Of a stretch of DNA of 64,000 bases, positions 1 to 9,787 are shown in pieces. Source of the stretch: Ferrovum sp. (GTDB taxonomy: Bacteria > Pseudomonadota > Gammaproteobacteria > Burkholderiales > Ferrovaceae); NCBI GenBank assembly GCA_010435995.1, contig JAAGNR010000022.1, positions 1 through 64,000 on the forward strand, given 5' to 3'. The notes under the pieces were generated by a model. The model had not been told where the DNA came from. It was given only the letters and a program-made list of their open reading frames with translations, and ran no database searches. How positions within the stretch are numbered: the stretch's first letter is position 1; every line of letters begins with the position of its first letter. The position numbers and the translations under genes were made by a program.

Positions 1-58
1 ATAGTGCCGCAACTCTACGGAATCGATATCCTGTTGCAGGGAAGAAGGTTCTGCCATA

Positions 59-2761
59 ATGAGTTCCATGATTGAAGAAAAAAAACCCAACCTGATCCTA
101 GTGGACGGGTCGTCCTACCTGTATCGCGCCTTTCACGCCTTACCCGATCTGCGCAACCGCTTGGGCGAACCGACCGGGGCTCTGGTAGGCGTATTGAACA
201 TGCTGCACCGACTGAAGGAGGATTATAAGCCGGAATATGCGGCTTGCGTATTCGATGCGCCAGGCCCGACATTCCGCCATGTTGCTTTTCCGGATTACAA
301 AGCCCAGCGTCCTCCCATGCCCCCCGACCTGAGGCTTCAGATCGAGCCGCTCCATCACGCCATTCAAGCCTTGGGTTGGCCCCTCTTGGCCCAATCAGGA
401 GTAGAGGCCGATGACATCATCGCCACCCTGACCCGACAAGCATTGGAGCTGGGCTGGAGTGTCACCATCTCGAGTGGCGACAAGGACTTGGTTCAGCTTT
501 TACGGCCGGGAGTCTGCCTTGTCAACACCCTCACCAACGAAGTTCTCGATGCTTCGGGGTCTACCGCCAAATACGGAGTACGACCGGATCAATTCGTGGA
601 TTACCTGACCTTGGTGGGAGACACCGCGGACAATGTCCCTGGGGTTCCCAAGGTGGGGCCTAAAACCGCAGCCAAATGGATTCAGCAATTTGATTCGCTG
701 GATACCTTGATGGCCCGCGCCGCTGAAGTCACGGGGGTGGTCGGTCAAAATTTGCGCGCCACCCTATCTTGGTTACCCCAGGCACGCCAACTGCTGACGC
801 TGGAACAAAGGGTGGAACTGACCCAGGGCCCCCTCAACCTGAATCTCAAACCACTGAATACGGCCGCTCTGGAAACTGTAGCCGTGCGTTATGACCTCAA
901 GCGCTGGAAGCCAGCAACCCCAGTCTCGGCCCCCGTACCCCTCCCCTCCTCTTTGCCTCCCGTCGCCTACGAAACCATTCTGACCCGTGAACGCCTGGAC
1001 CATTGGCTAAAAACCCTGATGCAGGCTCCCCTCACGGCACTGGATACGGAAACCACGGGACTGGATCCTTTGCAATCAACTCTGGTCGGGCTGTCCTTTT
1101 GCTGTGACGGTCGTCAGGCGGCCTACCTTCCCATAGGTCACTACGGCATAGACACCCCCGCCCAGCTTCCCTTTACAGAAACCCTGGAACGCTTGAGACC
1201 GTGGCTCGAGGATCCGCTGCGCGCCAAAGTGGGACAACACCTCAAATATGATCGCCACATTCTGGCTAATCATGGCATCACCCTGCGCGGGATTCACCAT
1301 GATACGCTGCTGCAATCCTACGTACTCGAAGCCCACCAACCCCATGGGTTGGAAAGTCTGGCGCGGCGTCACTTGCAGCGGGATACCCAGTCCTACGAGT
1401 CGGTCACCGGCAAAGGCAGTTCTGCCTTAAACTTTGCCCAAGTTTCTTTGGACCAGGCGACACACTATGCGGCAGAAGATGCGGAAGTCACTCTGGCCGT
1501 ACACCATAATCTGTATCCTCAATTGTGCCAAGAACCCCGCTTGCTGGACCTCTATCAAAACCTGGAAATGCCTTTGCAGGAGGTGCTCTGGCGCATGGAG
1601 CGAAAAGGGGTGCTGCTGGACCGCGAATCCCTAGAAAAACAAAGCGATACGTTAGCACAGCAACTGGAACAATTGGAAGCCCAAGCCCATGACTTGGCGG
1701 GACATCCGTTCAATCTCAACTCTCCCAAGCAGATTCAGTCACTTCTGTTTGAGGAAATGGGACTGCCCGTCCTCAAAAAAACGCCCGGAGGACAGCCCTC
1801 CACCGACGAGGAAGTTCTTGAACAATTGGCACTGGACTTCCCCTTACCCAAGTTACTGCTAGAACATCGCGGACTGGCCAAACTCAAATCCACGTATACC
1901 GACGCCTTACCTCGGCGCATCGATTCTCAAACCGGTCGGGTACACACCCACTTTTCCCAAGCTGGAACAGTCACCGGCAGATTGTCGAGCAGCGACCCCA
2001 ATCTGCAGAACATTCCCATCCGTACTCCCGCAGGACGGCGTGTCCGCAGCGCCTTCATCGCCCCTCCTGAGCACCTTCTGGTAGCTGCCGACTACTCCCA
2101 AATCGAACTGCGCATCATGGCCCACCTTTCAGAAGACCCGGGCCTGATGCAGGCATTTGCCCTGGGACAGGATGTCCATCGCGCCACCGCCGCAGAAATT
2201 TTTGGAGTCCCCCTCGATGGGGTTAGCGGCGAACAGCGCCGCGCTGCCAAAGCCATTAATTTTGGCCTGATCTACGGCATGTCAGCCTTCGGGTTAGCGC
2301 GACAACTCTCCATCACCCGCCCGGCAGCGCAACACTATATGGACCGCTATTTTCAACGCTACCCAGGGGTGGCCGCTTACATGGAAGAAACTCGCCGTCT
2401 TGCACGACACCAAGGATTCGTCGAGACCCTGTTCGGTCGTCGCCTCTGGCTTCCCGAATTACGTGGCCCCGCCGGGCGCCGCCAAGCTGCCGAACGCGCT
2501 GCCATCAACGCTCCATTGCAGGGAACCGCCGCCGATCTGATCAAACGCGCCATGCTGGCGTTACAATCTTGGATCGACCGTGAAAGACTGGCCAGCCATT
2601 TGGTACTGCAAGTTCACGACGAACTGATTCTGGAAGTTCCCGAGTCCGAAATCGCCACCGTCCGCCAAGCACTCCCTGGCCTCATGACCCAGGTCGCCGT
2701 CCTCAAAGTCCCTCTGGAAGTGGCCATCGGTCAGGGTAAAAATTGGGATGAAGCGCACTAA
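59..2761 (+). CDS. polA: DNA polymerase I
   Basis: Repair and Okazaki-fragment polymerase that removes RNA primers and fills gaps. The 900 residues hold the full three-domain layout: an N-terminal 5'-3' exonuclease (about 10-290), a 3'-5' proofreading domain with DTETTGLD (about 320-490), and the polymerase domain with motif A DYSQIELR, motif B RRAAKAINFGLIYG and motif C QVHDELILEV. The proofreading acidic residues look intact. An AGAAGG ribosome site lies about 10 bases before the ATG; a second ATG three codons on is possible. The start overlaps the stop of a short open frame entering from the left edge (ending KKVLP), which I cannot identify. Confidence 0.97.
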   Translation: MSSMIEEKKPNLILVDGSSYLYRAFHALPDLRNRLGEPTGALVGVLNMLHRLKEDYKPEYAACVFDAPGPTFRHVAFPDYKAQRPPMPPDLRLQIEPLHHAIQALGWPLLAQSGVEADDIIATLTRQALELGWSVTISSGDKDLVQLLRPGVCLVNTLTNEVLDASGSTAKYGVRPDQFVDYLTLVGDTADNVPGVPKVGPKTAAKWIQQFDSLDTLMARAAEVTGVVGQNLRATLSWLPQARQLLTLEQRVELTQGPLNLNLKPLNTAALETVAVRYDLKRWKPATPVSAPVPLPSSLPPVAYETILTRERLDHWLKTLMQAPLTALDTETTGLDPLQSTLVGLSFCCDGRQAAYLPIGHYGIDTPAQLPFTETLERLRPWLEDPLRAKVGQHLKYDRHILANHGITLRGIHHDTLLQSYVLEAHQPHGLESLARRHLQRDTQSYESVTGKGSSALNFAQVSLDQATHYAAEDAEVTLAVHHNLYPQLCQEPRLLDLYQNLEMPLQEVLWRMERKGVLLDRESLEKQSDTLAQQLEQLEAQAHDLAGHPFNLNSPKQIQSLLFEEMGLPVLKKTPGGQPSTDEEVLEQLALDFPLPKLLLEHRGLAKLKSTYTDALPRRIDSQTGRVHTHFSQAGTVTGRLSSSDPNLQNIPIRTPAGRRVRSAFIAPPEHLLVAADYSQIELRIMAHLSEDPGLMQAFALGQDVHRATAAEIFGVPLDGVSGEQRRAAKAINFGLIYGMSAFGLARQLSITRPAAQHYMDRYFQRYPGVAAYMEETRRLARHQGFVETLFGRRLWLPELRGPAGRRQAAERAAINAPLQGTAADLIKRAMLALQSWIDRERLASHLVLQVHDELILEVPESEIATVRQALPGLMTQVAVLKVPLEVAIGQGKNWDEAH

Positions 2762-2820
2762 CCCCCACTCTGGGTGAGGTATACTATCCCCCTTCGAACC
2801 AATATTTCCGCACCATTCCC

Positions 2821-3843
2821 ATGCACATAGGCCCTTACCGTCTAAAAAACAATCTTGTGGTGGCCCCCATGGCGGGAGTCACGGATCGCCCCTTTCGTCA
2901 ATTATGCAAACGCATGGGAGCCGGTTTGGCCGTATCGGAAATGGTTTCTTCCAATTCCCTGTTGTGGGGTTCGGAGAAAACTCGGCGTCGTGCCAATCAT
3001 GAGGGAGAGGTAGAACCGCGCACCGTCCAGATTGCCGGGGCAGACCCGCAGATGATGGCTGACGCCGCACGCTACAACGTCGATCAGGGGGCCCAGATCA
3101 TCGACATCAACATGGGTTGCCCTGCAAAAAAAGTCTGCAATGTCATGGCGGGCTCAGCCCTGCTGCAAAACGAACTTCTGGTGGAACGTATTCTTAACGC
3201 CGTGGTGCAGGCCGTGCCCGTGCCCGTCACCCTGAAGATCCGCACCGGTTGGGACCGCGACCATCGCAACGCCTTGGCCATCGCCCGTCTGGCCGAAGAG
3301 TGCGGAATCCAGTCCCTAGCCATTCACGGCCGGACTCGTGCCTGCGGTTATTCTGGAAATGCCGAATACGACACCATTGCTGTCGTCAAACAATCGCTGC
3401 GGATTCCCGTCATCGCCAATGGCGACATTACTTCACCGGAAAAAGCGCGCGCCGTGCTGGAGCAAACGGGGGCCGACGGACTGATGATTGGTCGGGCAGC
3501 CCAGGGACGGCCGTGGATATTCAGAGAAATCGAATATTTTCTTAAAAACGACGAGAAATTGCCCCCCCCTACGGTTACAGAAATTCATGCGGTTCTGCTG
3601 TCCCACCTGGAAGAGTTATATCATTTCTACGGGGTGGACCTCGGTGTGCGTGTTGCCCGCAAGCATATCAGTTGGTACACCCGCGGACTGGTGGGTTCAG
3701 CTCATTTTCGCCACACCATGAACCGTCTCCCCACCATGGAACAGCAACGCACCGCCGTGACCGATTTTTTTGTTGCTCAAGCCGAGCATAGCCCCGTATT
3801 GCGCTATAACGAAGCCATCGTGGAAGAGGGACTGGCCGCATGA
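2821..3843 (+). CDS. dusB: tRNA-dihydrouridine synthase B
   Basis: FMN- and NADPH-dependent reduction of specific uridines in the tRNA D-loop. The 340-residue TIM barrel starts with the typical LVVAPMAGVTDRPFR, carries the catalytic-cysteine motif INMGCPAKKVCN, and has the phosphate-binding IANGDI and GADGLMIGRAAQGRPW segments. Length and the linkage to fis identify DusB. The stop overlaps the fis start (ATGA), so the two are translationally coupled, as in the classic dusB-fis operon. A TATACT -10-like hexamer lies in the 59-base gap after polA, without a clear -35. Confidence 0.96.
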   Translation: MHIGPYRLKNNLVVAPMAGVTDRPFRQLCKRMGAGLAVSEMVSSNSLLWGSEKTRRRANHEGEVEPRTVQIAGADPQMMADAARYNVDQGAQIIDINMGCPAKKVCNVMAGSALLQNELLVERILNAVVQAVPVPVTLKIRTGWDRDHRNALAIARLAEECGIQSLAIHGRTRACGYSGNAEYDTIAVVKQSLRIPVIANGDITSPEKARAVLEQTGADGLMIGRAAQGRPWIFREIEYFLKNDEKLPPPTVTEIHAVLLSHLEELYHFYGVDLGVRVARKHISWYTRGLVGSAHFRHTMNRLPTMEQQRTAVTDFFVAQAEHSPVLRYNEAIVEEGLAA

Positions 3844-4079
3844 ACGCGCCTGAAACCGACCTTTCGGCCTGTATTCGGCGCATGGTGAAAGAGTATTTTC
3901 ACCATCTCGAAGGTGAACGCTGTAGCTCGTTACATGAAATGGTCCTCAACAGCGTGGAAAAACCATTGATCGATGTGGTTCTCGCTCAATGTGATAACAA
4001 CCAGACTCGGGCTGCCGAGATTTTGGGCATGAACCGCACCACCCTTCGAAAAAAAATGCAACGGTACCAATTGCTATGA
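3840..4079 (+). CDS. fis: DNA-binding protein Fis
   Basis: Small nucleoid-associated protein that bends DNA and activates rRNA and other growth-linked promoters. The 79 residues consist of a helical dimerisation part followed by the family's C-terminal helix-turn-helix, [20 protein letters not shown]. It is about 20 residues shorter than E. coli Fis at the N-terminus, as is usual in Betaproteobacteria. It overlaps dusB upstream and purH downstream by 4 bases each, so its translation is tied to both neighbours and places a growth regulator in a purine-synthesis operon. Confidence 0.95.
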   Translation: MNAPETDLSACIRRMVKEYFHHLEGERCSSLHEMVLNSVEKPLIDVVLAQCDNNQTRAAEILGMNRTTLRKKMQRYQLL

Positions 4080-5635
4080 CCCTACAACGTGCACTTCTCA
4101 GCGTATCAGACAAAACCGGCCTCGTAGAACTGGCTCGCACTTTGCACCGCCTGAACATCGAGATTCTCTCCACAGGCGGAACCGCTCAATTGCTGCGGGA
4201 AGCCAAAATCCCAGTGATGGAGGTTGCGAATTTCACCGGCTTTCCGGAAATGCTGGATGGACGAGTAAAAACCCTGCATCCGAAAATTCATGGGGGTTTG
4301 CTGGGCAAACGTGAGCTGCCCAGCCATCAGGACGCCATGACACGTCATGGCATCGATCCCATCGATTTGCTGGTGGTCAATCTCTATCCTTTTCGCGAAA
4401 CCATCGCCAAACCAGGCGTTAGCCTCGAAGAAGCCATCGAAAACATCGATATCGGCGGCCCTGCCATGGTTCGCTCTGCCGCCAAGAACCACGCCCATGT
4501 GGCGGTAGTCACGGACCCCTCGGACTATGATCGCATTATTGCCGAACTGGAACAAAATCGCGGGACCCTATCCCATGCCACCCGCTTCGAACTGGCTGTC
4601 AAAGCTTTTTCCCATACCGCCGAATACGATGGGGCCATTGCCACCTATCTCTCTGGTCGTGGAGCAGAAGAACAGGCCGATGGGTATCCCAAGCGACTAT
4701 ACCTTTCTTTCGTCAAGCACCAATCCCTGCGCTACGGCGAAAACCCTCACCAAAGTGCCGCATTCTATCTCGACCCTACGCTTCCCTCTGGAGTATTGGC
4801 ACACTATCAACAACTCCAAGGCAAACCGTTGTCTTACAACAATATTGCTGATGCAGATACGGCATGGGACTGCGTTCGTTTTCTCGACCTCGCGGCCTGT
4901 GTCATCGTCAAACATGCCAACCCCTGCGGCGTAGCACTGGGAGCAACACCCCTGGAATGTTATCAACGCGCCTATGCTACCGATCCCACCTCGGCCTTCG
5001 GCGGCATCATTGCATTCAACCAAACCGTGGATGTAGACACCGTACTGGCGCTGCAACAACAATTCATGGAAGTCCTGATTGCTCCTGGGTTCACGGATGA
5101 GGCCCTTCAGAAACTGGCACAAAAAACCAATGTTCGGGTTCTGAAAATCCCCCTGGGACAAGGACGAAACCTATGGGATATGAAACGGGTTGGAGGAGGC
5201 TTACTGGTGCAAAGCCCAGATGCGGGCGGCCTCTCCGAGGACACCATGAAAGTGGTGAGCCGCACCCACCCCACCCCAGAACAGTGGGCTGACCTGCGCC
5301 TCGCCTTTCATGTGGCCCAGTTCGTCAAATCTAACGCCATCGTATTCTGCGGTCAGGGTCGCACCCTGGGCATCGGCGCAGGCCAAATGAGCCGAGTGGA
5401 CAGCACCCGTATCGCCCAACGCAAGGCTCAGGATGCGGGACTTTCGCTGGTAAACAGCGTCGCAGCTTCCGATGCCTTTTTCCCTTTCCGCGATGGTCTG
5501 GATGTATTGGCCCACGCCGGAGCACGCGCCGTAATTCAACCGGGGGGCAGCGTACGCGATAGTGAAGTCATCCAAGCAGCGGACGAACAAGCGGTCGCTA
5601 TGGTAGTCACCGGCATTCGTCACTTTCGTCATTGA
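4076..5635 (+). CDS. purH: Bifunctional AICAR transformylase / IMP cyclohydrolase
   Basis: Catalyses the last two steps of de novo purine synthesis: formyl transfer from 10-formyl-THF to AICAR, then ring closure to IMP. The 519 residues show the N-terminal MGS-like cyclohydrolase domain ([41 protein letters not shown]) and the C-terminal transformylase domain with [19 protein letters not shown] and the conserved [10 protein letters not shown] segment. Its ATG overlaps the fis stop (ATGA), and purD follows 13 bases after the stop. Confidence 0.97.
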   Translation: MTLQRALLSVSDKTGLVELARTLHRLNIEILSTGGTAQLLREAKIPVMEVANFTGFPEMLDGRVKTLHPKIHGGLLGKRELPSHQDAMTRHGIDPIDLLVVNLYPFRETIAKPGVSLEEAIENIDIGGPAMVRSAAKNHAHVAVVTDPSDYDRIIAELEQNRGTLSHATRFELAVKAFSHTAEYDGAIATYLSGRGAEEQADGYPKRLYLSFVKHQSLRYGENPHQSAAFYLDPTLPSGVLAHYQQLQGKPLSYNNIADADTAWDCVRFLDLAACVIVKHANPCGVALGATPLECYQRAYATDPTSAFGGIIAFNQTVDVDTVLALQQQFMEVLIAPGFTDEALQKLAQKTNVRVLKIPLGQGRNLWDMKRVGGGLLVQSPDAGGLSEDTMKVVSRTHPTPEQWADLRLAFHVAQFVKSNAIVFCGQGRTLGIGAGQMSRVDSTRIAQRKAQDAGLSLVNSVAASDAFFPFRDGLDVLAHAGARAVIQPGGSVRDSEVIQAADEQAVAMVVTGIRHFRH

Positions 5636-5648
5636 AACGGGCTTTTTC

Positions 5649-6920
5649 ATGAAAATTCTGGTCATCGGCAGCGGTGGACGAGAGCACGCTTTGGCGTGGC
5701 GCTTGGTCCAGTCTCAACGAGTTTCCCATGTTTTTGTTGCCCCTGGCAATGCGGGCATGGCACTAGAAGAAGGAGTCCATTGCGTCCCCCTGCAAGGCAT
5801 CGAGGCGTGGCTTGAGTTCGCGCAGACCGAACAGATTGCATTCACGGTCGTGGGCCCCGAAGCCCCTATTGCCGATGGCATTGTCGATCATTTTCGTGCT
5901 GCAGGGTTGGCCATTTTCGGACCTAGCCAGGCGGCTGCCCAATTGGAAATCTCCAAGGATTTCGCCAAACAGTTCATGCAGCGGCATAACATCCCGACCG
6001 CCCGCTTCACCACCTTTGAAGATGCTGTCAGCGCCCATGCCTATCTAGATCAGGTGGGTGCCCCCATCGTCATCAAAGCCGATGGACTGGCTGCCGGCAA
6101 AGGTGTCGTGGTGGCCCAGACCGTGGCAGAAGCACATCAAGCCGTAGATCACATGATGGGGGGAGCTCTAGGTCAAGCTGGGCATCGTGTGGTCATTGAA
6201 GAATTTTTGGAAGGAGAGGAAGCCAGCTTCATCGTCATGGCCGATGGCGAACAAGTGTTACCTCTAGCCACCAGCCAGGATCACAAACGTTTGCGCGATC
6301 ATGACGAAGGCCCGAATACCGGCGGCATGGGTGCCTATTCGCCCGCCCCCCTCGTCACCCCCACCCTGCATGGCCGAATCATGCGCGAGATCATTCAACC
6401 CACCCTGCAAGGGTTGATTCAGGAAGGGCGGCCTTATACGGGATTTTTATATGCCGGTCTCATGATCGCCCCAGACGGCTCGGTGAAAACCCTCGAATTC
6501 AATTGCCGTTTGGGGGATCCTGAAACTCAACCCCTGCTGATGCGTCTCAAATCAGATCTGGTGGAACTCATCGAAGCCGCTCTGCACGGCAAGCTGCAGC
6601 ATGCCATGGCTGAGTGGGATCGCCGTCCTGCCATTGGCATCGTGCTGGCAGCTCCCGGCTATCCCGAATCCCCGATCACGGGAGGGATCATCTCCGGACT
6701 TGACCGCCCCCTTGCCGATACTCATGTTTTTTATGCCGGAGCGCAGGCACAGGGACAACATATGGTCACGGCAGGAGGACGGGTACTCTGTGTCACTGCT
6801 CTGGGCGATACCCTGCGTACGGCACGCCACTTAGCCTATGAACGGGTGCAACACATTCACTTTGATGGCATGCAATACCGCCAGGACATCGGCTGGCGTG
6901 CCTTGAAATCTCACCCCTGA
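5649..6920 (+). CDS. purD: Phosphoribosylamine-glycine ligase (GARS)
   Basis: ATP-dependent joining of phosphoribosylamine and glycine, step 2 of purine synthesis. The 423-residue protein has the complete ATP-grasp order: N-terminal KILVIGSGGREHALAW, substrate-domain VGPEAPIADGIVD, ATP-binding VIKADGLAAGKGVVVA, and the metal-site segment EFNCRLGDPETQPLL. It closes the dusB-fis-purH-purD operon. The next gene, tsaC, converges with only 11 bases between the stops. Confidence 0.97.
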   Translation: MKILVIGSGGREHALAWRLVQSQRVSHVFVAPGNAGMALEEGVHCVPLQGIEAWLEFAQTEQIAFTVVGPEAPIADGIVDHFRAAGLAIFGPSQAAAQLEISKDFAKQFMQRHNIPTARFTTFEDAVSAHAYLDQVGAPIVIKADGLAAGKGVVVAQTVAEAHQAVDHMMGGALGQAGHRVVIEEFLEGEEASFIVMADGEQVLPLATSQDHKRLRDHDEGPNTGGMGAYSPAPLVTPTLHGRIMREIIQPTLQGLIQEGRPYTGFLYAGLMIAPDGSVKTLEFNCRLGDPETQPLLMRLKSDLVELIEAALHGKLQHAMAEWDRRPAIGIVLAAPGYPESPITGGIISGLDRPLADTHVFYAGAQAQGQHMVTAGGRVLCVTALGDTLRTARHLAYERVQHIHFDGMQYRQDIGWRALKSHP

Positions 6921-6931
6921 TTTTTCCCCCT

Positions 6932-7504
6932 TCATCCCCGCACGGCCTTTCCTGTCATCAGGTCCTGAATGGTCGAGGGTCGTGCATGGCGCTGGGTGCG
7001 CCCGCTCAACACCCGCACTTGATGACCGAACAGTCGCTGACACGCTCTGGTCGTCCCTAATGGTCTCTGACCTGAACGATTAGCACTGGTGGATACCAAG
7101 GCCATCCCCAAACGGTGACACAACCGCTGTACGGCCACGTAATCGTCCTGACGTAAGGCGACCCGTGGACGACGATCTGCACCCAATCCGCGCGCCCTGC
7201 CGCGCAGCAATCCAGAGACTCGACGTGACGCTGGAATCAGCCAAGTATGTCCTCCAGGCCAGCGCGACAAACAACGCGCTTGCTCGGCCGAACTCAAGGG
7301 CATATGAAAGGGTTGCAACCGGGCAAGAGCATCACTGACAACAATCATTCCCTTATGGGCAGGACGTTGTTTGAGACGCAATAGCCGCCGCAATCCGCGT
7401 TGGCTCCGGGGATCACAACCCAGTCCATAAACTGCTCGCGTGGGATAGGCGAGTACTCCCCCCCCCTTGAGATGGCTCCGTAAGCTCCGAGTCTTCCAGT
7501 CCAT
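6932..7504 (-). CDS. tsaC: Threonylcarbamoyl-AMP synthase (TsaC/YrdC family)
   Basis: Makes threonylcarbamoyl-AMP from threonine, bicarbonate and ATP for the t6A37 modification of ANN-decoding tRNAs. The 190-residue YrdC fold shows the nucleotide-pocket GGGVLAYPTRAVYGLGCDP, the KQRPAHKGMIVV strand, PGGHTWLIPA and the STSANRSGQ loop. The length fits short TsaC rather than long Sua5. It is strikingly arginine-rich compared with its neighbours, which may be normal for this lineage. It is divergent from the DUF2782 gene, sharing a 51-base intergenic region. Confidence 0.92.
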   Translation of the reverse strand: MDWKTRSLRSHLKGGGVLAYPTRAVYGLGCDPRSQRGLRRLLRLKQRPAHKGMIVVSDALARLQPFHMPLSSAEQARCLSRWPGGHTWLIPASRRVSGLLRGRARGLGADRRPRVALRQDDYVAVQRLCHRLGMALVSTSANRSGQRPLGTTRACQRLFGHQVRVLSGRTQRHARPSTIQDLMTGKAVRG

Positions 7505-7555
7505 TTTCCCCCTTAAATTCTCACAAAGCCGTTCAACACCTGATAGAATCAGATT

Positions 7556-7966
7556 ATGAACGCACGATACCCATTTTACCTAACTCTTGCCTTGGCTTTA
7601 TGCACCCTGAGGGCTCAGAGCGAACCGCTCCCCGGACTCACGGACGCCCCTCCACCCCCCACAGTACAAGAAGAGGGACCCTCCTCCTCAGCGACTGCTC
7701 CTGCAAACGCGCACACTCCGCCACCGCAGGCTACCACAGAGGCCCCTCCCGCGACTGATGACAATGCCGAGGTTACCATTGTCGAAAAACAGGAAACCCG
7801 TTTTGAAGAGTACCGCATTAATGGAAGACTCTACAAAATCAAAGTCACCCCAAAAATCGGCCCTCCGTACTATCTGATCGATGAAGAAGGGCATGGCCTG
7901 TGGCACCGACATGACGCGCTGGATAATAATTTTCAGCCTCCGCGCTGGGTCATTCTAAAATTTTAA
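7556..7966 (+). CDS. DUF2782 secreted protein
   Basis: Exported protein of unknown function, conserved in Betaproteobacteria next to polA and thrB. The 136 residues have a signal peptide (FYLTLALALCTLRAQS), a proline/threonine-rich linker (about 25-65) and the DUF2782 domain with RINGRLYKIKVTPKIGPPYY and an aromatic C-terminus. It is probably periplasmic. It lies 10 bases before thrB and is likely co-transcribed with it. Confidence 0.88.
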   Translation: MNARYPFYLTLALALCTLRAQSEPLPGLTDAPPPPTVQEEGPSSSATAPANAHTPPPQATTEAPPATDDNAEVTIVEKQETRFEEYRINGRLYKIKVTPKIGPPYYLIDEEGHGLWHRHDALDNNFQPPRWVILKF

Positions 7967-7976
7967 CGGCGCTGTC

Positions 7977-8915
7977 ATGGCCGTCTTTACTCCCGTCTCT
8001 CCCGAGGAACTCTCGCCGTGGATCCGTGGTTACCACCTCGGCGAAGTGTTGTCTCTAACGCCGATTTCTTCCGGCATTGAAAACACCAATTACTTTGTCA
8101 CGACCCAAGAGGGTCATTACGTTCTCACCCTGTTTGAAAAATTAGCGCTCACCGAATTACCGTACTACCTCGGTCTTATGGACCACCTGGCACAACAGGG
8201 ACTCCCCTGTGCACGCCCGTGCAAGGATGAAAGCCATCAATTCGTGAGCCTGCTCAAGAATAAACCGGCCACGCTGGTCAGCCGTCTCGAAGGTACTTCG
8301 GTACAACACCCGACTGCACACCACTGTGCTGCCATTGGTCAGATCGCAGCACGGCTTCATCGGGCGGCCCACTCTTACCTCCAGACTAAAGCCAATCCAC
8401 GCGGAGCTGACTGGCGCCAGATCACCGCAGTTCAGGTGCGCCCGTTCCTCGATCAAAGGCAAGGGACCTTGTTGACCCAAGCCATGGAAATGGCTTTACC
8501 CTTTGATCCCGCTCTGCCATCAGGGACGATCCACGCAGATCTTTTTCGCGACAATGTGCTGTTCTCAGAACATCAAGTCAGCGGACTCATCGATTTTTAT
8601 TTTGCCGGCACAGACAATTGGCTTTACGATTTGGCCATTATTGCCAACGATTGGTGTGTCACCGACCAAGCAGACTTTGCCCCCCCTCGTCTCCAGGCCC
8701 TACTCACGGCTTACTGCCTGGAGCGACCACTCTCTGCCGCCGAACGTAAACTATGGCCCCGTTTTCTCATTACCGCCGGACTCCGGTTCTGGCTGTCGCG
8801 CCTCTTTGACCGCCATTTACCACGATCTGGTGCGGTACTCCACCCCCATGACCCAGGCTGGTTTGAACGCATCCTGCGGTTCCACCTTGAGCACCCCTCC
8901 CCATGGCTTCCTTGA
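7977..8915 (+). CDS. thrB: Homoserine kinase, type II (APH fold)
   Basis: Phosphorylates homoserine on the way to threonine. At 312 residues it belongs to the aminoglycoside-phosphotransferase-like ThrB family rather than the GHMP kinases. Visible marks are the N-terminal ISSGIENTNYFV, the catalytic loop GTIHADLFRDNVLF and the metal-binding GLIDFYFAGTDNWLYDLA. The DUF2782-thrB-membrane protein order is a common betaproteobacterial arrangement. Its last four codons overlap the next gene. Confidence 0.95.
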   Translation: MAVFTPVSPEELSPWIRGYHLGEVLSLTPISSGIENTNYFVTTQEGHYVLTLFEKLALTELPYYLGLMDHLAQQGLPCARPCKDESHQFVSLLKNKPATLVSRLEGTSVQHPTAHHCAAIGQIAARLHRAAHSYLQTKANPRGADWRQITAVQVRPFLDQRQGTLLTQAMEMALPFDPALPSGTIHADLFRDNVLFSEHQVSGLIDFYFAGTDNWLYDLAIIANDWCVTDQADFAPPRLQALLTAYCLERPLSAAERKLWPRFLITAGLRFWLSRLFDRHLPRSGAVLHPHDPGWFERILRFHLEHPSPWLP

Positions 8916-9673
8916 TTCAACCTCGACGCGTCCCTGCCAGCCATGGTGCCCGCTGGATAGTGAGTGGCATGCATGCCGTGTTGCACAGCCCCATCGGCTG
9001 GTTCAGCACACAAATTGCCTGGTTTGCCTTTCTTATGCTGTGCAGCATGCTACCCATGGCCGGCCCCGTGGCTTTTTCCCTCTCTCTTCCGGCATTTTTC
9101 GCAGGAATGATGATCGGTTGCCGCACCATAGAAGAAGGACGCTCACTCCGGATCAACCATCTTTTTTCCGGATTGAAGATCCAGCCCAAGCGCTTATTCC
9201 AACTGGGCATGGTCAATATTGCCGGGGAAACGTTACTCACTTTGATCCTGGTTCTGTGGGGTGGGCAACAGGTGATCGCACTGGAAAATCTTTCCATGGA
9301 TGGAGCCGCCAATCTGGAACAACTCCAAGCCGCCATATTTTCCCTGACACCGCTTTTCGTCACCTTGGCCCTGATCCAGATTGCCCTCCTGATGATGGGA
9401 TGGTTTGCTCCAGCACTACTGGTTTTCACCCCGCTGTCTACGGCAGAGGCCTTGACCCTAAGCAGTCGTGGCTGCCTAATCAACCTGCCCGCCTTTTTAC
9501 TGTACACCCTGATCATGGGGTCGCTTCTTTTTGCCGTCACTCTGGTAGCCTTCGCTTTACCTCTGATCAGTGGACTGCTGACGCTGGTTATCGTCGCCAT
9601 CATCATCGCCAGCGTTTACGCTTCATACCAAGATGTTTTTGGTGCCACGGCATCCTCCGTTTCTGCCCCCTAG
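8903..9673 (+). CDS. BPSS1780-family inner-membrane protein
   Basis: Polytopic membrane protein of unknown function with a BPSS1780-type pattern. The 256 residues begin with a basic N-terminus (LIQPRRVPASHGARWI), followed by about six hydrophobic helices, including FAFLMLCSMLPMAGPVAFSL, and a glycine-rich last pair. No catalytic motif is visible. It overlaps the thrB stop by 13 bases and so depends on thrB translation. No role in threonine synthesis should be assumed. Confidence 0.85.
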   Translation: MASLIQPRRVPASHGARWIVSGMHAVLHSPIGWFSTQIAWFAFLMLCSMLPMAGPVAFSLSLPAFFAGMMIGCRTIEEGRSLRINHLFSGLKIQPKRLFQLGMVNIAGETLLTLILVLWGGQQVIALENLSMDGAANLEQLQAAIFSLTPLFVTLALIQIALLMMGWFAPALLVFTPLSTAEALTLSSRGCLINLPAFLLYTLIMGSLLFAVTLVAFALPLISGLLTLVIVAIIIASVYASYQDVFGATASSVSAP

Positions 9674-9787
9674 TTTGCGACAGCGCAAGATTTCCTGTGC
9701 CCTTTTCAACTATCCTGACGTGGGCTAAACTCTCTATTAGATGGAGCGAATAGATTAATTCCGAAGCATTCCTGAGGAGACAATGCA

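Noticed and set aside
8503-9753. 416-codon plus-strand ORF
   Set aside because: It runs through thrB and the BPSS1780 gene in another frame; both of those have family motifs and coupled starts.
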